This document shows positions 1-11,120 of a DNA stretch of 64,000 nt, in pieces. Source of the DNA: Ashinkailepas kermadecensis (taxonomy: Eukaryota > Arthropoda > Thecostraca > Neolepadidae); contig JAOTOM010005182.1 of the NCBI GenBank assembly GCA_034440615.1, positions 1,170,001 to 1,234,000 of the forward strand, in the 5' to 3' direction. The position numbers and the translations under genes are program-made. The notes under the pieces are model-generated. The model made no database searches. It saw only the letters and a list, made by a program, of their open reading frames with translations, and was not told where the DNA came from. Numbering within the stretch: the first letter of the stretch is position 1; each line of letters opens with the position of its first letter.

Positions 1-774
1 ACTTGTTGCCGCTATCTTTGAGCGTCTCTATATTTTTTAGGTGGAGTACTCTACCTCATGAAAGTCTTGGAAACGCCCTTAAGACCAAGCGCCCTTAAAG
101 ATAAACTAAAATCGAGCTAGTGCACTGGTTTATCTCCGGCGCGTACGTCCCTGACCAGGATCCGAGGTAGTCAGCAGTGAGCTACACTGGACAGACATTG
201 CACAGCAAAGGACAGGTTTCCAGCACAACCACACCGCACCTAAGTGACTAATCCTGACTCGCAAGCTGGGGAAAGTAAGGGCGATGTCGCATGACACGGG
301 ATTTTGTTCGCATACCTACCGCTGAACCTCGCGCTCGAGCATATATTTCGTGAATCGTGACGATTCAAAAATATGTACTTGATCAGTTTAGTTCCGCTGG
401 CATCCCATCAATTAACATCAGTAGCGCCCCTTCGGCAAGTGTCAAGTCCCGACCATGTTCGACACTCCAACATCCTGATTGGGTATGCGTGAGGTTATCC
501 TACCTCTTTTTCCTGATGCCGCGTCAAACTATAGCGAAAAATTATGTTATAAACAGGATTTAGCACCACCCCTCCGAATAAATGGTCAAATGAAAAGACG
601 AATTTTCATTTTGGAGTGGCTGGGATCAGCCCAGATCCCAGCCACTCCAATCCTCGACAAAATCAAGGGTTGCGATGTTGCCTGAATATAATGATTGCTA
701 AGGAGGTGGAACCCGCTAGGCTGACTGGCTCAAGAAACTATTAACGATTTTTTTGTTTGTTTAATAAAAGTCAT
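1..774. other. No gene seen; one perfect hairpin
   Basis: Only short chance reading frames are present. An inverted repeat with 17-base arms (TTGGAGTGGCTGGGATC and its complement) spans 611-652 around a 6-base loop. Confidence 0.5.
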
Positions 775-1440
775 ACTTTTGGGAGACAAAGTACTGAAAG
801 TTAGCCGATTTTCACTAAAGCTTATCTCACGCCCGAACTACCACACCCAGTCTCATGAAACGTATACCACTGGAATTTCCGTGGAAAACTCCACATGCAT
901 GCAGCATTTCGTAGCTCTATCTTCAAAAATGTGCAAGGAAAACAGCTTTCAGTATTTTAGTGGCTGCGCCACAAAAGTTACTGAGTCTTTTTCGATTCTT
1001 AAATCCCAATCCCAATCGGGCGTACACCATTTGATTCGTCGTACCAATCTACGTCCGGCTGAACACCTTACATGATCCATGGATCAAAGACCTCGAAAAA
1101 TTCACTGAAAATCTTGTTCGAGCCTTAAATATGCTCCAATCCCAATTAAAGGTACACCATTCGACTCGTACCAATCTACGTCCGACTGAACACCTTCCAT
1201 GACCCAGGGTTCACCTCCACGTGACCCAGAGGTCAAAACTACGATAAATTCGCTGAAGGTATTTTGCGACCCTTAAATATGCTCGAATCGCCGTAAAAGG
1301 TACACCATTCGACTCGTACCAATCTACGTCTGGCTGAATACTTTTCATGACCTGCTCACCCCCACGTGACCCAGAGGTCAAAAACACCCGATAACTTTTG
1401 TGAAGTATTTTTCTGTCGACATGTATGGTCACATCGCAAG
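775..1440 (+). repeat. Interspersed repeat, left copy, with tandem inner units
   Basis: About 300 bp (775-1075) matches the reverse complement of 9240-9545 at roughly 80 percent by eye, for example AAGTTAGCCGATTTTCACTA and CCAATCTACGTCCGGCTGAA. It is followed by two further tandem copies of a ~140-bp inner segment containing ACTCGTACCAATCTACGT, around 1155 and 1315. No coding capacity was seen. Confidence 0.75.
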
Positions 1441-2008
1441 AAGCACACCGTCGGGCTCATCGACACAATATTCGTCGGTCTGATTAGCTTTCATGACACC
1501 AGGTGGTAACCATCACTTGACCATGGATGTCGAAAACCATGGATGTCGACCATGATTGTCAAAAATCACCGAAACCACCGGCGTTACCATTCCTGCAGCC
1601 TGGAAAAGAGATGCTGGGAGTTGTCGCGTACCATAGACGCTTCGAGTTGACTTCTTATCATGTGATGGCTGTTGCAATCCCAAAGGGTGATCGGTATGAA
1701 GCATGGGTGTCACTTCATTGAATTGATTGGGGACCAATTTATGTTTTTGATAGTTTTTTTTTTTTGGGGGGGGGAGAGAAGTGCTATCGCCAAAAAAAAC
1801 CTTTGTGCGAGGGGAGGGGTGCGCTCAAGCGCCCTGGAACAGTGCCTCCATTGAATCAATGATTGGAGCCTCCATAGCTTCGGTTTGATTGGGGGATCAA
1901 GTCAATGATATACATCTTGGATCTGGTCAGGACAGATCTGACATCGTCACTTATATCTTGTTGCCTGATCTGACGTTTGCCTGCCTCTGTGTCTAAATGA
2001 CTGAGTTA

Positions 2009-2062
2009 TGGGCGCTGTATGACCTATGCAGTCGATGCGCCCTTAAACTGCAATAACTAACT
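2009..2062 (+). repeat. Ultrashort retroposon copy (about 54 bp), old
   Basis: It aligns from its TGGGCGC start through GTCGATGCGCCC to the AATAACTAACT tail with the copies at 21987 and 44017. No clear target-site duplication was found, so it is probably old. Confidence 0.55.
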
Positions 2063-2140
2063 CGCTGAGGACTCCCATAACGCGAGACGGTTTAAAAACA
2101 TTTTGGTTTGTTATTGTCAATGGAGTCCCTCGTTTGCTGT

Positions 2141-2310
2141 CATTTCGAGTGGTCCAGAGGTAAGATGCTCGTCTCACAATCGAAAGGTTGTGGGTTCGAG
2201 TCTCACCTGTCGCTACTCTTCGCCCGCGACCAATCGGCGTGAGAGATTGGCGACGCTACATGACTCAACGGTCGACGTGTCGTAAAACCAATAACCAACC
2301 AAGTCCGAAG
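2141..2310 (+). mobile_element. tRNA-derived SINE, copy 1
   Basis: The head carries an A-box match TGGTCCAGAGG and a B-box match GGTTCGAGTCT at tRNA-like spacing. The body contains CTGTCGCTACTCTTCGCCCG and ends with AATAACCAACCAA. The anticodon-loop region CTCACAA resembles tRNA-Val(CAC); that origin is a guess. It lies at the degraded 3' end of the first LINE. Confidence 0.85.
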
Positions 2311-2629
2311 AGTGCATTGATAGACTGGTTGAGATTTGTAGCAGGGAGGGGAAGTACACGGGTGGGGGATCGACTGGCTGCACTCCTCGCCGCGACATCA
2401 GCCATGTCGTTGCCGATAGTTCCCACATGGCTAGGGACCCAGCACAAGATGACTTCATGCGTCTTAGTACTTCCCAGACCGGCTGGGAGTACTAAGACGC
2501 ATGAAGATGTTCTGGTAATAGCGGGTCACGAGGGTAAAAGGACTTCAAGGTTAAAGACTTAACGAGTCAGACACGACAACGTGACAATTTTATACTCCGA
2601 ACTGCTATGAAAGTGTTTTTTTTTTTATC

Positions 2630-3465
2630 CAGCCCCGGGTTAAAAAAAGTTTCCGGTCTTTCCGGTCCTCACTCCGTTTCGGGGGGGGGGGTCGATACAT
2701 GCCCCCTCTAATCTCCAAACTAAGCGTCGCACGAAAACGAAAGAGGTGTCATCGGAAAGTGCTCGACGAGTAGGGCCAGAAACTACCCCAATATTTTCTC
2801 CCCTAAAAAAATGCCGTCACTAAGGGCGATTATGTGGTCACGACTGACGTCATGTTTTTGGCTCCGGGGAGATCATTTTGGGGAAGATTTTAAAATAAAA
2901 TTTATTTGGAATCAGAAAAGGAAGGCGAAATCGACCATAGCCCAAAAATGTCTTCACATCCAAAAATCATGTTGAAATTTTTAACATTCAATTTTCGTGA
3001 ATTTTTACTTTTCTAATGAGTAGAGCGGATCGAGAAACGTTGCTTTAAGTCAAATTGCTCTCATAAAAGTGCCTACTTTAGCCCGAATCTTCCATTTTAG
3101 CCCTAATTGGCAAAGATGCAAAACTAATGTCATAAAAAATAAATGCCTCTAGTGCTTTTTGTTGCATCCCTAAAAACAAGGAAACGCTGGAAGTTTCATT
3201 CAAATAACTTTATCCGTTAAAGCATGGCGACTGGTTGAACTTTTTTTTGGTGGTGATCTTATACCTAACCTGACCTCTCAACCTAACATAACTTTGACTA
3301 ACTCGTTGACCGTAGATGACCTGACCTCAACATTTTCACACAACATGTCAAATTGGTGTGGGAAAAAGTATGGCAAATTTCGGCGCGCTGACGCGCGTCG
3401 TTCTTTTCCTATCCGCGGAAAATCTTCGGGGGTGGGGCGCATATCACCCCCCCCCCAATGGTTAA
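2630..3465 (+). repeat. Unclassified dispersed repeat, copy 1, inside the LINE RNase H
   Basis: It shares an ordered set of blocks with 55600-56345: a C/G run, then AAACTAAGCG, AAAACGA, a later GACCTGACCTCA block, and a GCGCTG(A/C)CGCGC block near the end. It separates two parts of one RNase H domain, so it inserted after the LINE. No coding capacity was seen. Confidence 0.6.
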
Positions 3466-5343
3466 TAGCGATCAATTCCGCCGTATAGTTCGATGCATGT
3501 GCAGGCAGTGTAAACGTCCTGGTAGTGGAACTACTCACGAAAGCACAGCACACCATCACCAATATTTGAGCCGTCAGTGTAAGTAAAAACACATGCATCA
3601 TAAAATTCCAGGTGCTCCAGGGCCTTCATGTGAAATACGTTTTGTACGATCTCCGCTTTAGGGGTGTCCATCAAGTGAGTGTTAATCGTGAGTGGAGTCA
3701 GCTCCCAAGGTGGAGTGGAGATTAACTTCACTCATAATGCTGCGCAAACGGAACTGTTCTCCTGCAGCAACTCCCGCACGCGTACACAAAGTGGGTTCAC
3801 GCCTCGTCCACGTCGGAACATCCGTAGCATGCGGGTTGAAAACACAAATAGGTAATCTGGGTGCGCAGGGTTGCCTTTACCTGGAAGCGTAGCGCAGACC
3901 AAGTTTTGCTCTTGTCAAGGATAGTGGCGACTCATGAGCTTCCGCTAGGGGCCTCGCGATTGGCGGGGTACGAATTGCTCCCGTAGCAATTCTGAAGGCT
4001 GCATGACAAAGTGTCGAGAGTGCGTTTCTTTGAAGAACTGGCAGAGTCGTAGACGAAACAGCAATAGCGAAGTTTCGATTGAATAAGTGATCGGCGCAGT
4101 CGCAAAAGTGTAGTCTTCTCCGATCCGTACGTTGTACGGGATAGGCAGTTCATGATAGTTAAAGGTTTTCAGCATGTTTCCCGTTTGGCTCTTTGCTGCC
4201 TTTTATACGTCATACGACTGTTAAGTAGCACACCGAAGAATCTTGCTGTTGGTTGGAAAGGTATATCCCGTTCGTAAAGTTGGATTTTGTGATTCTGGCA
4301 GTTCCGACGACGGCAGAAGTGCATGGCTACCGTCTTTTCCGAAGAGAATCGGAAGCCATTTGCGATGCTCCACCTCTCTAGATGTGAAACGACAAGCTGC
4401 ATCTGTCTCGACAGAGACCATGTTCGTGATGCAGAAGACCAAACTGCAAGATCATCAACAAACACAGATTTATCGATGTCAGGCGGCAGGCTATCTCAAA
4501 TGTAATTGATAATTATTGCAAACAAAGCAACACTCAACATTCTTTCTCGAGGAACACCGTTCACCTGGGTAAAGAAATCAAACATGATATTTCCCACTCT
4601 TACGCGAAACGTCCTTTCGGCCAGATAATTTTTCAAAAAAGTTAGCCATGCAGCCTCGCACACCAGCACTCCACAACTTCAAAGTATACCATGCCTCCAT
4701 GTGGTATCGTAGGCACCCTCGATGTCGAATCAGACAACACGTACATACATGTCGTGTTTCCTTAAAACTGGCTCGAATTACAGTATTTAATGTTATAACA
4801 GCGTCAACTGTAGAGCGATGTTTCCTAAAGCCGCACTGAGCGGCAGTTAAAAAGTTTCGTTGCTCAAAGAACCACGTCAGTCACAAGTTTACAAACTTTT
4901 CCATTAACTTACGAAGACATGATGTGAGTGAAGTTGGTCGATAGTGTGGGAGGGTAAGTCCACTCTTACCTGGTCTTAACAACGGCCTCTTGCCAAGAGG
5001 GGGGAAACTCACTGCCATCCCACACGACATTAAGCGTGCTAGGAAATATTTGAAGCGCATTAGAGGGGAGGTGACGAAGCATCTCATTATGCCCGGTGTC
5101 CCTCCCCCCCCACACACACACAGAGCGCAAGGTTCTAGTTGCCGACATCAACGCCGCCATGTTGAAAGGTAGATTATACGGGTAGTGTTCCGAAGTTTTA
5201 AAGTCAACAGGTGTGGCCTCGCAGTGGGTTTTATGGCGCCTAAACACGGGATTGTTGCTACCGCTTATGCTGCGTTCCGCAAATGCTCCAGCGATTTATT
5301 TGCCACATGCAGTGTTTCCACGTCGACTTCACCGTCTACGTAT

Positions 5344-5447
5344 TGGTTGGTTGTATTGATTTTGACGCCATTGGTGGCGAAGAGTAGCGACAGGTGAGAC
5401 TCGAACCCACACCTTCGATGTGGACGAGCTCTTACCCCTAGACCACA
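5344..5447 (-). mobile_element. tRNA-derived SINE, copy 2
   Basis: The reverse complement reads TAGGGGTAAGAGC, GGGTTCGAGTCTCACCTGTC and CTACTCTTCGCC, then a shortened tail CAACCAACCAA. It interrupts the pre-RT part of the first LINE. The flanks TCTACGTAT (5335-5343) and TCCACGTAT (5448-5456) match 8 of 9, a likely target-site duplication. Confidence 0.8.
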
Positions 5448-6637
5448 TCCACGTATAGAACGGGTAGTGGAATTGGCCGTAACCGGCCGAAAATACGTTT
5501 TATTTGCGACCACGCTTGCGACGATGGCACAGCGCGGTTCAACTTACTGACCTACGCCCTCTATGACACCTTTCCCTCTCTGAGTTGTACGGCACGCAGC
5601 TGCTCTCGCCTTCTGAAAAGCTAATAGGTTATTGGTTGTGCTATTGTGGTTGAGTTGCTTCAGAGCACGGCGCCGTTTTCTAATTGCTATCCGGCAATCT
5701 TCAGTCCACCACGGCGGGAGCGTACGTCGGGGAGAGCCAGTAGTACGAGGTATGCATTTGAAAGCGCACGATACAAGTATGGAGGTAAACCCCTCCGCAG
5801 GACTGGTGCACAGGAATAGTCGCATTCGTTAAAACATGCATGCAGCCGAGCAGTAAAAAACGACCATTCAACCTTTCTCAAATTCCACCGCTGTGGCCTG
5901 AACACCAGGGCTCCTTTCAGAAATTCGAGCCAAACGGGGAAATGGTCGCCATCTCGCGGATCGTCATCAACGAACCAATTCAAACACTGCTATCTCCGGG
6001 CTGGTGATGCTTAGGTCCAGCGCAGAAGTATTTCCCGATGGTTGTGATAAATGTATGTGTGCGCCAGTGTTAAGAATGCATAGAAACTCCTCTAGAACAA
6101 ATATTTCAAGAGGACATCAACGCACATTCATGTCGGCACATCTCCATACGGTGTGGTGGGCGTTGAAGTCACCCAGTAGTAAAATGGGTGGGGGAGCTCT
6201 GATGCAAGTCATCGGAGTGCTGAAGAAGGCAAAGCGGGGACAGGAGGGAGATATACTGAGCATGTGGTCATCGAGCGATCACCGAAGGAGACTTTTGCGG
6301 CCACCGCCTGGAGAGATTTACTTGCAGCAAGATGTTGGTCGGGACCACTTTTGTGCACCACCAGCATGACACTTCCATGCGCAACAGTATCATTGTCACG
6401 GTCCGTGCGAAAAAAGAAGTTGCTTAGATAAACGGGCCTTCTGATAAGAGTTCCGTCTCATGTATGCAAACAAGCACCGGGTTCCGGTTATGTAGTAAAA
6501 TCTGTAGCTCCTGGAGACTGATCCTGATGCATCTACAGTTTCATTGTAAGACAAATGATATGTTGACTAGGAGTGACTAGAAAGAGGGGAAGGACACGCT
6601 CTAAAAGTTTGCACGGTCGGGCGCAGAGTCGAGGCGA

Positions 6638-9200
6638 CTAACCGGCCCCGTCCCATGCGAGTGGATTCTCGGGCGAGAGCGTGGTGACGCTCCTCCAGCT
6701 GGCGGGGAGCCGGTCCAGGGTAGTGAACGTATTTTTTTTTTGGGTGGGGAGGGGCGTTGACACGGGGAGGAGGAGGAGGGGAGGACGCATTTTAGGGCTA
6801 TTCCCCACAGTGAGGATGACTTCCTTTTGACGGTGAGATTCATTTGATGTGCTCCATGTGCCTACCGTTGGTTTGATGATGTAGGTGTGGCTGGATTTGT
6901 GTTGTGTAGAGTTGTGTTGTGTCCGTGTGTTCTGGTGATGTTGGCGTATGTGGTTGTGTATGAGTGTTTTGCAACCGTCTGCCGAATATTCCCTGCTGAG
7001 GTAAGTGTTCAATGCTAAGGCTTGCTTTGCGAACCGATCTGCTTCTTCATTACCTAGGATGTTGGCGTGGCTCAGTATCCAGAGAAGTGAAAATTGTTTA
7101 CGTTATGGGCCACGATTTGTTAGATTCTGTCAGTGACTGGATGAGGACAGTCTTGGGCGTTGCCAATTGACTGAAGGACGGATTTTGAATCTAAGCAAAT
7201 TACTATGTAATGTAATATACAATGTATGTGATATGTATGTAATAATATATGTATATATGTATGTATGTATGTACTAATAATGTATGCAATAATTAGTATG
7301 TAATACTATGCAAATAGCTTCACGCCTCGTGATAATGGAGATAGTGGCCAAAATGGCCAGTGCTTCAGCGGAGTAGATGGAAAAGTTATCCGGCAGACGC
7401 TTGGAAAGCCTAAGGCCTGGTCCAGTGATGCGGGTGCCTACCTTGACCTCGTGTTTCAGCCCATCCGTGAATACGAGTGGTTTTTTTATGAGCGCTTAAT
7501 GATCACAATTTGTGGTCGAGGCGCCCTAAAACCCAACTAACTGAATACGACTGTTTTGTGATTGTTGTCATCGGCCAAGTTGCGGGAGGTGCGAATAATT
7601 TCCGCGTGGTAGCCGATTTCTTTTCCGAGGGTAAAGTCCAGGATTTCTACCTTTGGTTGACTGAGGGTCGAGAACGGCCTCAAGGGCGGTCGAGCTGCAA
7701 TGGTGGGCATTGTGAGGTTAAGATCTGAGAGAGCCGTGGCAATTTGAACACTATGTGGTGGAAGTTTGCGCCTAAATCGGATCTTGTCGTATCTGTCGTG
7801 CGTAAAACAGCGCTGTGCCGGATGATTTGTAAGGGATTTTATTATAATGTCGTAGCGGCACATCCGTTGTCCTCCTGAAGCGTAGGGGAGGCTTGTTTCA
7901 GTCTATTGGTAGACTGGATATCGGTGTGCTGTAGAGGGCTCCTGTGGCTGCTCTGATGGAGTTTTTTTTTATGGCTTCTATTTTTTGCACTGGTTTTGTA
8001 AAATGGTGGAAAAGAAAGATGTTGTATTTTAGGATGGGTCGTATGCATGATTTGTTGAGTCGTATTTGTGTTTCCCCGTCTCCGCCCCTGTTTGTTACTG
8101 CAATTGTGCGGAGTACGTTGATGCGTTTCGCGCATTTGTTCGAAATGGAAATGGTATGTATGTTGAAGCTAAATTGTTAATCCAAGTATGTTCTTAAGAA
8201 CTTGAAACTTTTTACCTGTTCGATGACCTTGTGGTCGATTTTAAGCAGTGTTATTGGTGTGGGGAGGAAACGACTATATGTTTCTGTGGCTGATTTTTCT
8301 GCTGACAGGGTGAAGCCCCACGTTTTGCACCACTTCGCGGTGTGGTCCATAGCTGTTTAAATGGTTTTCTCAGCTTTTAGGAAACATTTTGCTGTTGTCT
8401 AAATGGCTATGTCATCCGCGAAAATTGAATATTGAAGTGACGTGTCGGTGTGATCAGCAAGCATGTCGCTAATCATGACGAGGAAGAGGTTCGGTGAGAG
8501 CACGCTCCTCTGTACCAGGCCGTGGTCCTAGGGTGTGGCGATCGATGTGACACTGCCGCATCGGACCTCAAGGGTTCTGTCTCTGAGGAAGCTGAGAGTG
8601 AAGTGTGCCATGCGTCCACGTAGGCCTATCTTGTGGAGCTTGTGTGTTAGTGCGAACTTGTGTACTCGATCGAACGCGGCAGTGATGTCTAAGTAGGCAG
8701 CTATTGTTGCGCGTTTCATGCGTAGACCACGTTTGATGTGCACTAGCCTAATGAGATTGTCTGTTGTTGATTTTTGACGCTGGAAGCCGCACTGAAATTC
8801 TTCTAGCAGGACGTTGTGTTCTAGAAAGTGTCTCAATCGTGTGTTGACCATGCGCTCGACCAGCTTACTAGCGCAGCTAATAAGTGAGATAGACCTATAA
8901 CCTTTTGGGGTAGAACGATCTTTGTGCGGCTTTGGCAAATGAATAACTACACTTTTCCGCTCGGAGCCTGGAATGGTGTCGCTTAGGTGCATATCGTTAA
9001 TGGGCACTAGAAAGTGCGTTATATATTTTTTGCTAAGGTGTTTGGAAAACTGGTAATGAATGTCGTCCAGCCCAACCGACGTGTTATCACAATTGCTGAC
9101 TGCGCGATGAAATTTGTGCATAGTGAATGTTTGGTTGTAGTCTTATGTGCTGTAAGAGTTGACATTTTTTCAGCATATTTATGGGTAAAAAAGACTCAAT
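6638..9200 (-). mobile_element. I-clade LINE 2 (RT and RNase H), decayed and 5'-truncated
   Basis: On the minus strand, 9121-8528 gives an open RT segment with GLDDIHYQFSKHL, GYRSISLISCASKLVERMVN, EFQCGFQRQKSTTDNLI and YLDITAAFDRV. The frame continues, with stops, through LVQRSVLSPNLFLVMISDML and SIFADDIAI (about 8420) to an RNase H: VFTDGLK, YSAEALAILAT, CLDSKSVLQSIGNAQ and WILSHANILGNEEADRFAKQ (about 7060). A TATG-type microsatellite (7195-7315) splits the RNase H. The 5' half is missing, cut at the repeat starting at 9240. Confidence 0.87.
7195..7315. repeat. ATGT-rich microsatellite inside the LINE 2 RNase H
   Basis: Irregular TATGTA/ATGT units (for example GTATGTATGTATGTAC) lie between the RNase H blocks SAEALAILAT and CLDSKSVLQS. 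Confidence 0.8.
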
Positions 9201-9239
9201 TAATTTTGTTGTGGTTGGTTTTTTACCTCTTGGTCACAT

Positions 9240-9550
9240 GGAAGCCAACACTGGGTCATGAAAGGTGTTCAGCCGGACGTAGATTGGTACGATTCGAATT
9301 CTATACCTTTGATAGGGATTGGAGCATATTTAAGGGTCGAAACTAAGTCACGTTTGTGGCACAGGTACTACAATACTGAAAGCTGTTTTTCTTGCATGCT
9401 TTTGAAGAAATTTGCGTGCAGGTAGGGCTTTCTATGGGAATTCCGGTGGTATACGTTTCATCAGGCTGCATGTAGTGGTTCGGGCGTGGTATATGTTTTA
9501 GTGAAAATCGGCTAACTTTCAGTGCTTTAGTGTCTCCCCATACTTTTGAA
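9240..9550 (-). repeat. Interspersed repeat, right inverted copy
   Basis: This is the inverse of the repeat at 775-1075. The two copies face each other about 8.2 kb apart and enclose two LINEs. The left edge of this copy also marks where the second LINE's reading frame stops. Confidence 0.75.
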
Positions 9551-10289
9551 CCAAATCAGTTTTTGAGGGTCCGACGTTCAAAGCACCAGCCATGCATTTC
9601 AACCGTCCAGAAAGATGTGACGTTTCCTTCAAATGGGCCGATTGCCAGAAAGTAGTGGCTGATAGTCCCGCGATTGGTTGCAGTTAGTCCCGCTGGCAGA
9701 TAGTTTGGCAAATGTGTGCCAGTAGCTAGCAGATAGTTGTAGGGTACCGCAGGGCTTTCGGCTCTATTATTTGCCTGTGATCTAAGTCTGATGTTAGATA
9801 CCACATTACCTGTTGGATACAGACACCCACGTAACTGCGGTGATCACGGTGGCGCCGACATTCTCCTGATCAGGGTGAAAGGTTCGTGCGGGATTCTGAG
9901 GCGCCAATGAGGGGCCAGTGGAAACCCTCATGAAAGAGAAGGTTGCGACTTTGGAATTGCAATATTTTGGGGTGGGTCTCTGGCTAATGAGGTGCACATT
10001 GGACGCGACAGTTCTTTCTTCCTCTATTAAAACTGGAAATTGCTTGCCAAGCTGGGTGGAGGGGGTCTTTGTTAGAAGATTTTCAGATTTGATACGGAAA
10101 ATGGCAAATTAACATTGGCAAGGTAGCAAATCAGAAGAGGCTCGGGCCCCCTCGACCCACCCGTTCCCTCCGCTGGAGTCATGGTATTTGAGGTGCCGAA
10201 TGGCTGTCGTGGTGGGACCATTGGTGTCGTGTTCAGGAACTGCCTGCCCGGAAATGTATCGTGTACAAATTCCCGTGCCAGTCGGGTCG

Positions 10290-11120
10290 GGAGCGAATCT
10301 CGACGCCGACTGTATTTTCGTAGCATCGCGAAGGTCGTGCGGTGCAGCCGCCAACGCCGGAATGCCGCCGCCCAGTCGACCGTTGCGGCGTTGGCGCACG
10401 GCACCGGCCGCGCTCGTTCCGTCTCCCCGTGGCTGAGCGCGGCGTGACGTCACGACCGTGGGCGGGACGGCGCTGCCGGCGTCGGTGGGCGCAGCGCCGG
10501 TCTGGGCGGGTGGCGGCGGCGGCGCGCGGTGACTCAGATCGTCGGTGTCCGTTGTTGGTGCTGTGGTTCGCCGTGTGCTTCTCCGTGAGCCTGGTCGTGA
10601 GTTGAGCGACCCGACCCGACCAGACCTGCGACGTCACCCGAGTCGGCACAGACGTGCAGTGGTGGGGTCATGGGCTGCGGCTGGGGTCTGTGCCGGGGAC
10701 GAGCGCGTCACACCCTGGCCGACGAGCTGAAGGCGCACGCCGGCACCGTGCGCCGACTGGAGAAGGAGCACGAGGCGCAGGGTGAGTGCTGTGGACGCTG
10801 GGGCCCGGTCGGGACGGCGTCGGGGGCGAGCTCGGGCTGGCGCGGAGCCGCGCCCGTCTGTGGTGCTGAGAGGTGTGGGGACGGGTAGTGGCGCCGTCCA
10901 ACGCTGACGGCGGGCGGCGTCACTGCACCTTGGCCCGCCGCACGCTGACTGGCCGCCTCATCACTCACCAGCCCGCTGCTAACCAACTGCTGAGCGACTC
11001 GCCGCGTGGTCTTGGTGTGTGTTGTGCAGTCGCCCGGGCACTGCGTCTTCATGGATACAGCGAGGGTCAGATCGGCCAGAGGTGGGTGTAGTCTCCAGCC
11101 GGACATACCGACACCCGGCT
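10290..11120 (+). promoter_or_regulatory. CpG-rich region around exon 1, candidate promoter
   Basis: CG dinucleotides are far denser here than in the flanking DNA. A perfect CRE palindrome TGACGTCA lies at 10445-10452, about 220 bp upstream of the presumed start codon. I saw no TATA box. This would fit a CpG-type promoter, but no transcription start can be read from sequence alone. Confidence 0.45.
10670..10781 (+). CDS. PLC exon 1 (likely first coding exon)
   Basis: The ATG opens a 37-codon reading frame starting MGCGWG, in a very CpG-rich stretch, and ends at a strong donor (gtgagt at 10782). It leaves one base, which joins the two bases opening exon 2 to make a Glu codon, so the phase fits without adjustment. 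The MGC start could allow N-myristoylation and palmitoylation; that is inference. The body is charged and probably helical ([10 protein letters not shown]). There is no clear family homology to prove it, and the intron to exon 2 would be 12.25 kb, so another first exon is possible. Confidence 0.5.

Larger units (their letters stand above)
2330..6570 (-). mobile_element. I-clade LINE 1 (endonuclease, RT, RNase H), decayed
   Basis: Read on the minus strand, the domains run in order. Endonuclease (about 6560-5880): LVCIHET, LLLGDFNAHHTVW, LDLSITSPE, DGDHFPVW. Pre-RT: TLPPWWTEDCRIAIRKRRRA. RT: HNEMLRHLPSNAL, FPPSWQEAVV, YRPTSLTSCLRKLMEKF, and the catalytic motif FVDDLA at about 4460. RNase H: YTDGSNIGDG, NYTAELIAI and WVPSHVGTIGNDMAD. 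Many frameshifts and stops mean it is dead. It is interrupted by SINE copy 2 and by a repeat at about 2630-3465 that splits the RNase H domain. An RNase H tail after RT is typical of the I group. Confidence 0.88.

Noticed and set aside
2147..2220. Functional tRNA gene
   Set aside because: A and B boxes are present but the acceptor stem does not close, and the same body and tail occur at two other sites, so it is a SINE head.
7510..7545. A further ultrashort retroposon (GTGGTCGAGGCGCCCTAAAA)
   Set aside because: It resembles the family tail but has no visible target-site duplication, so I did not annotate it as an insertion.
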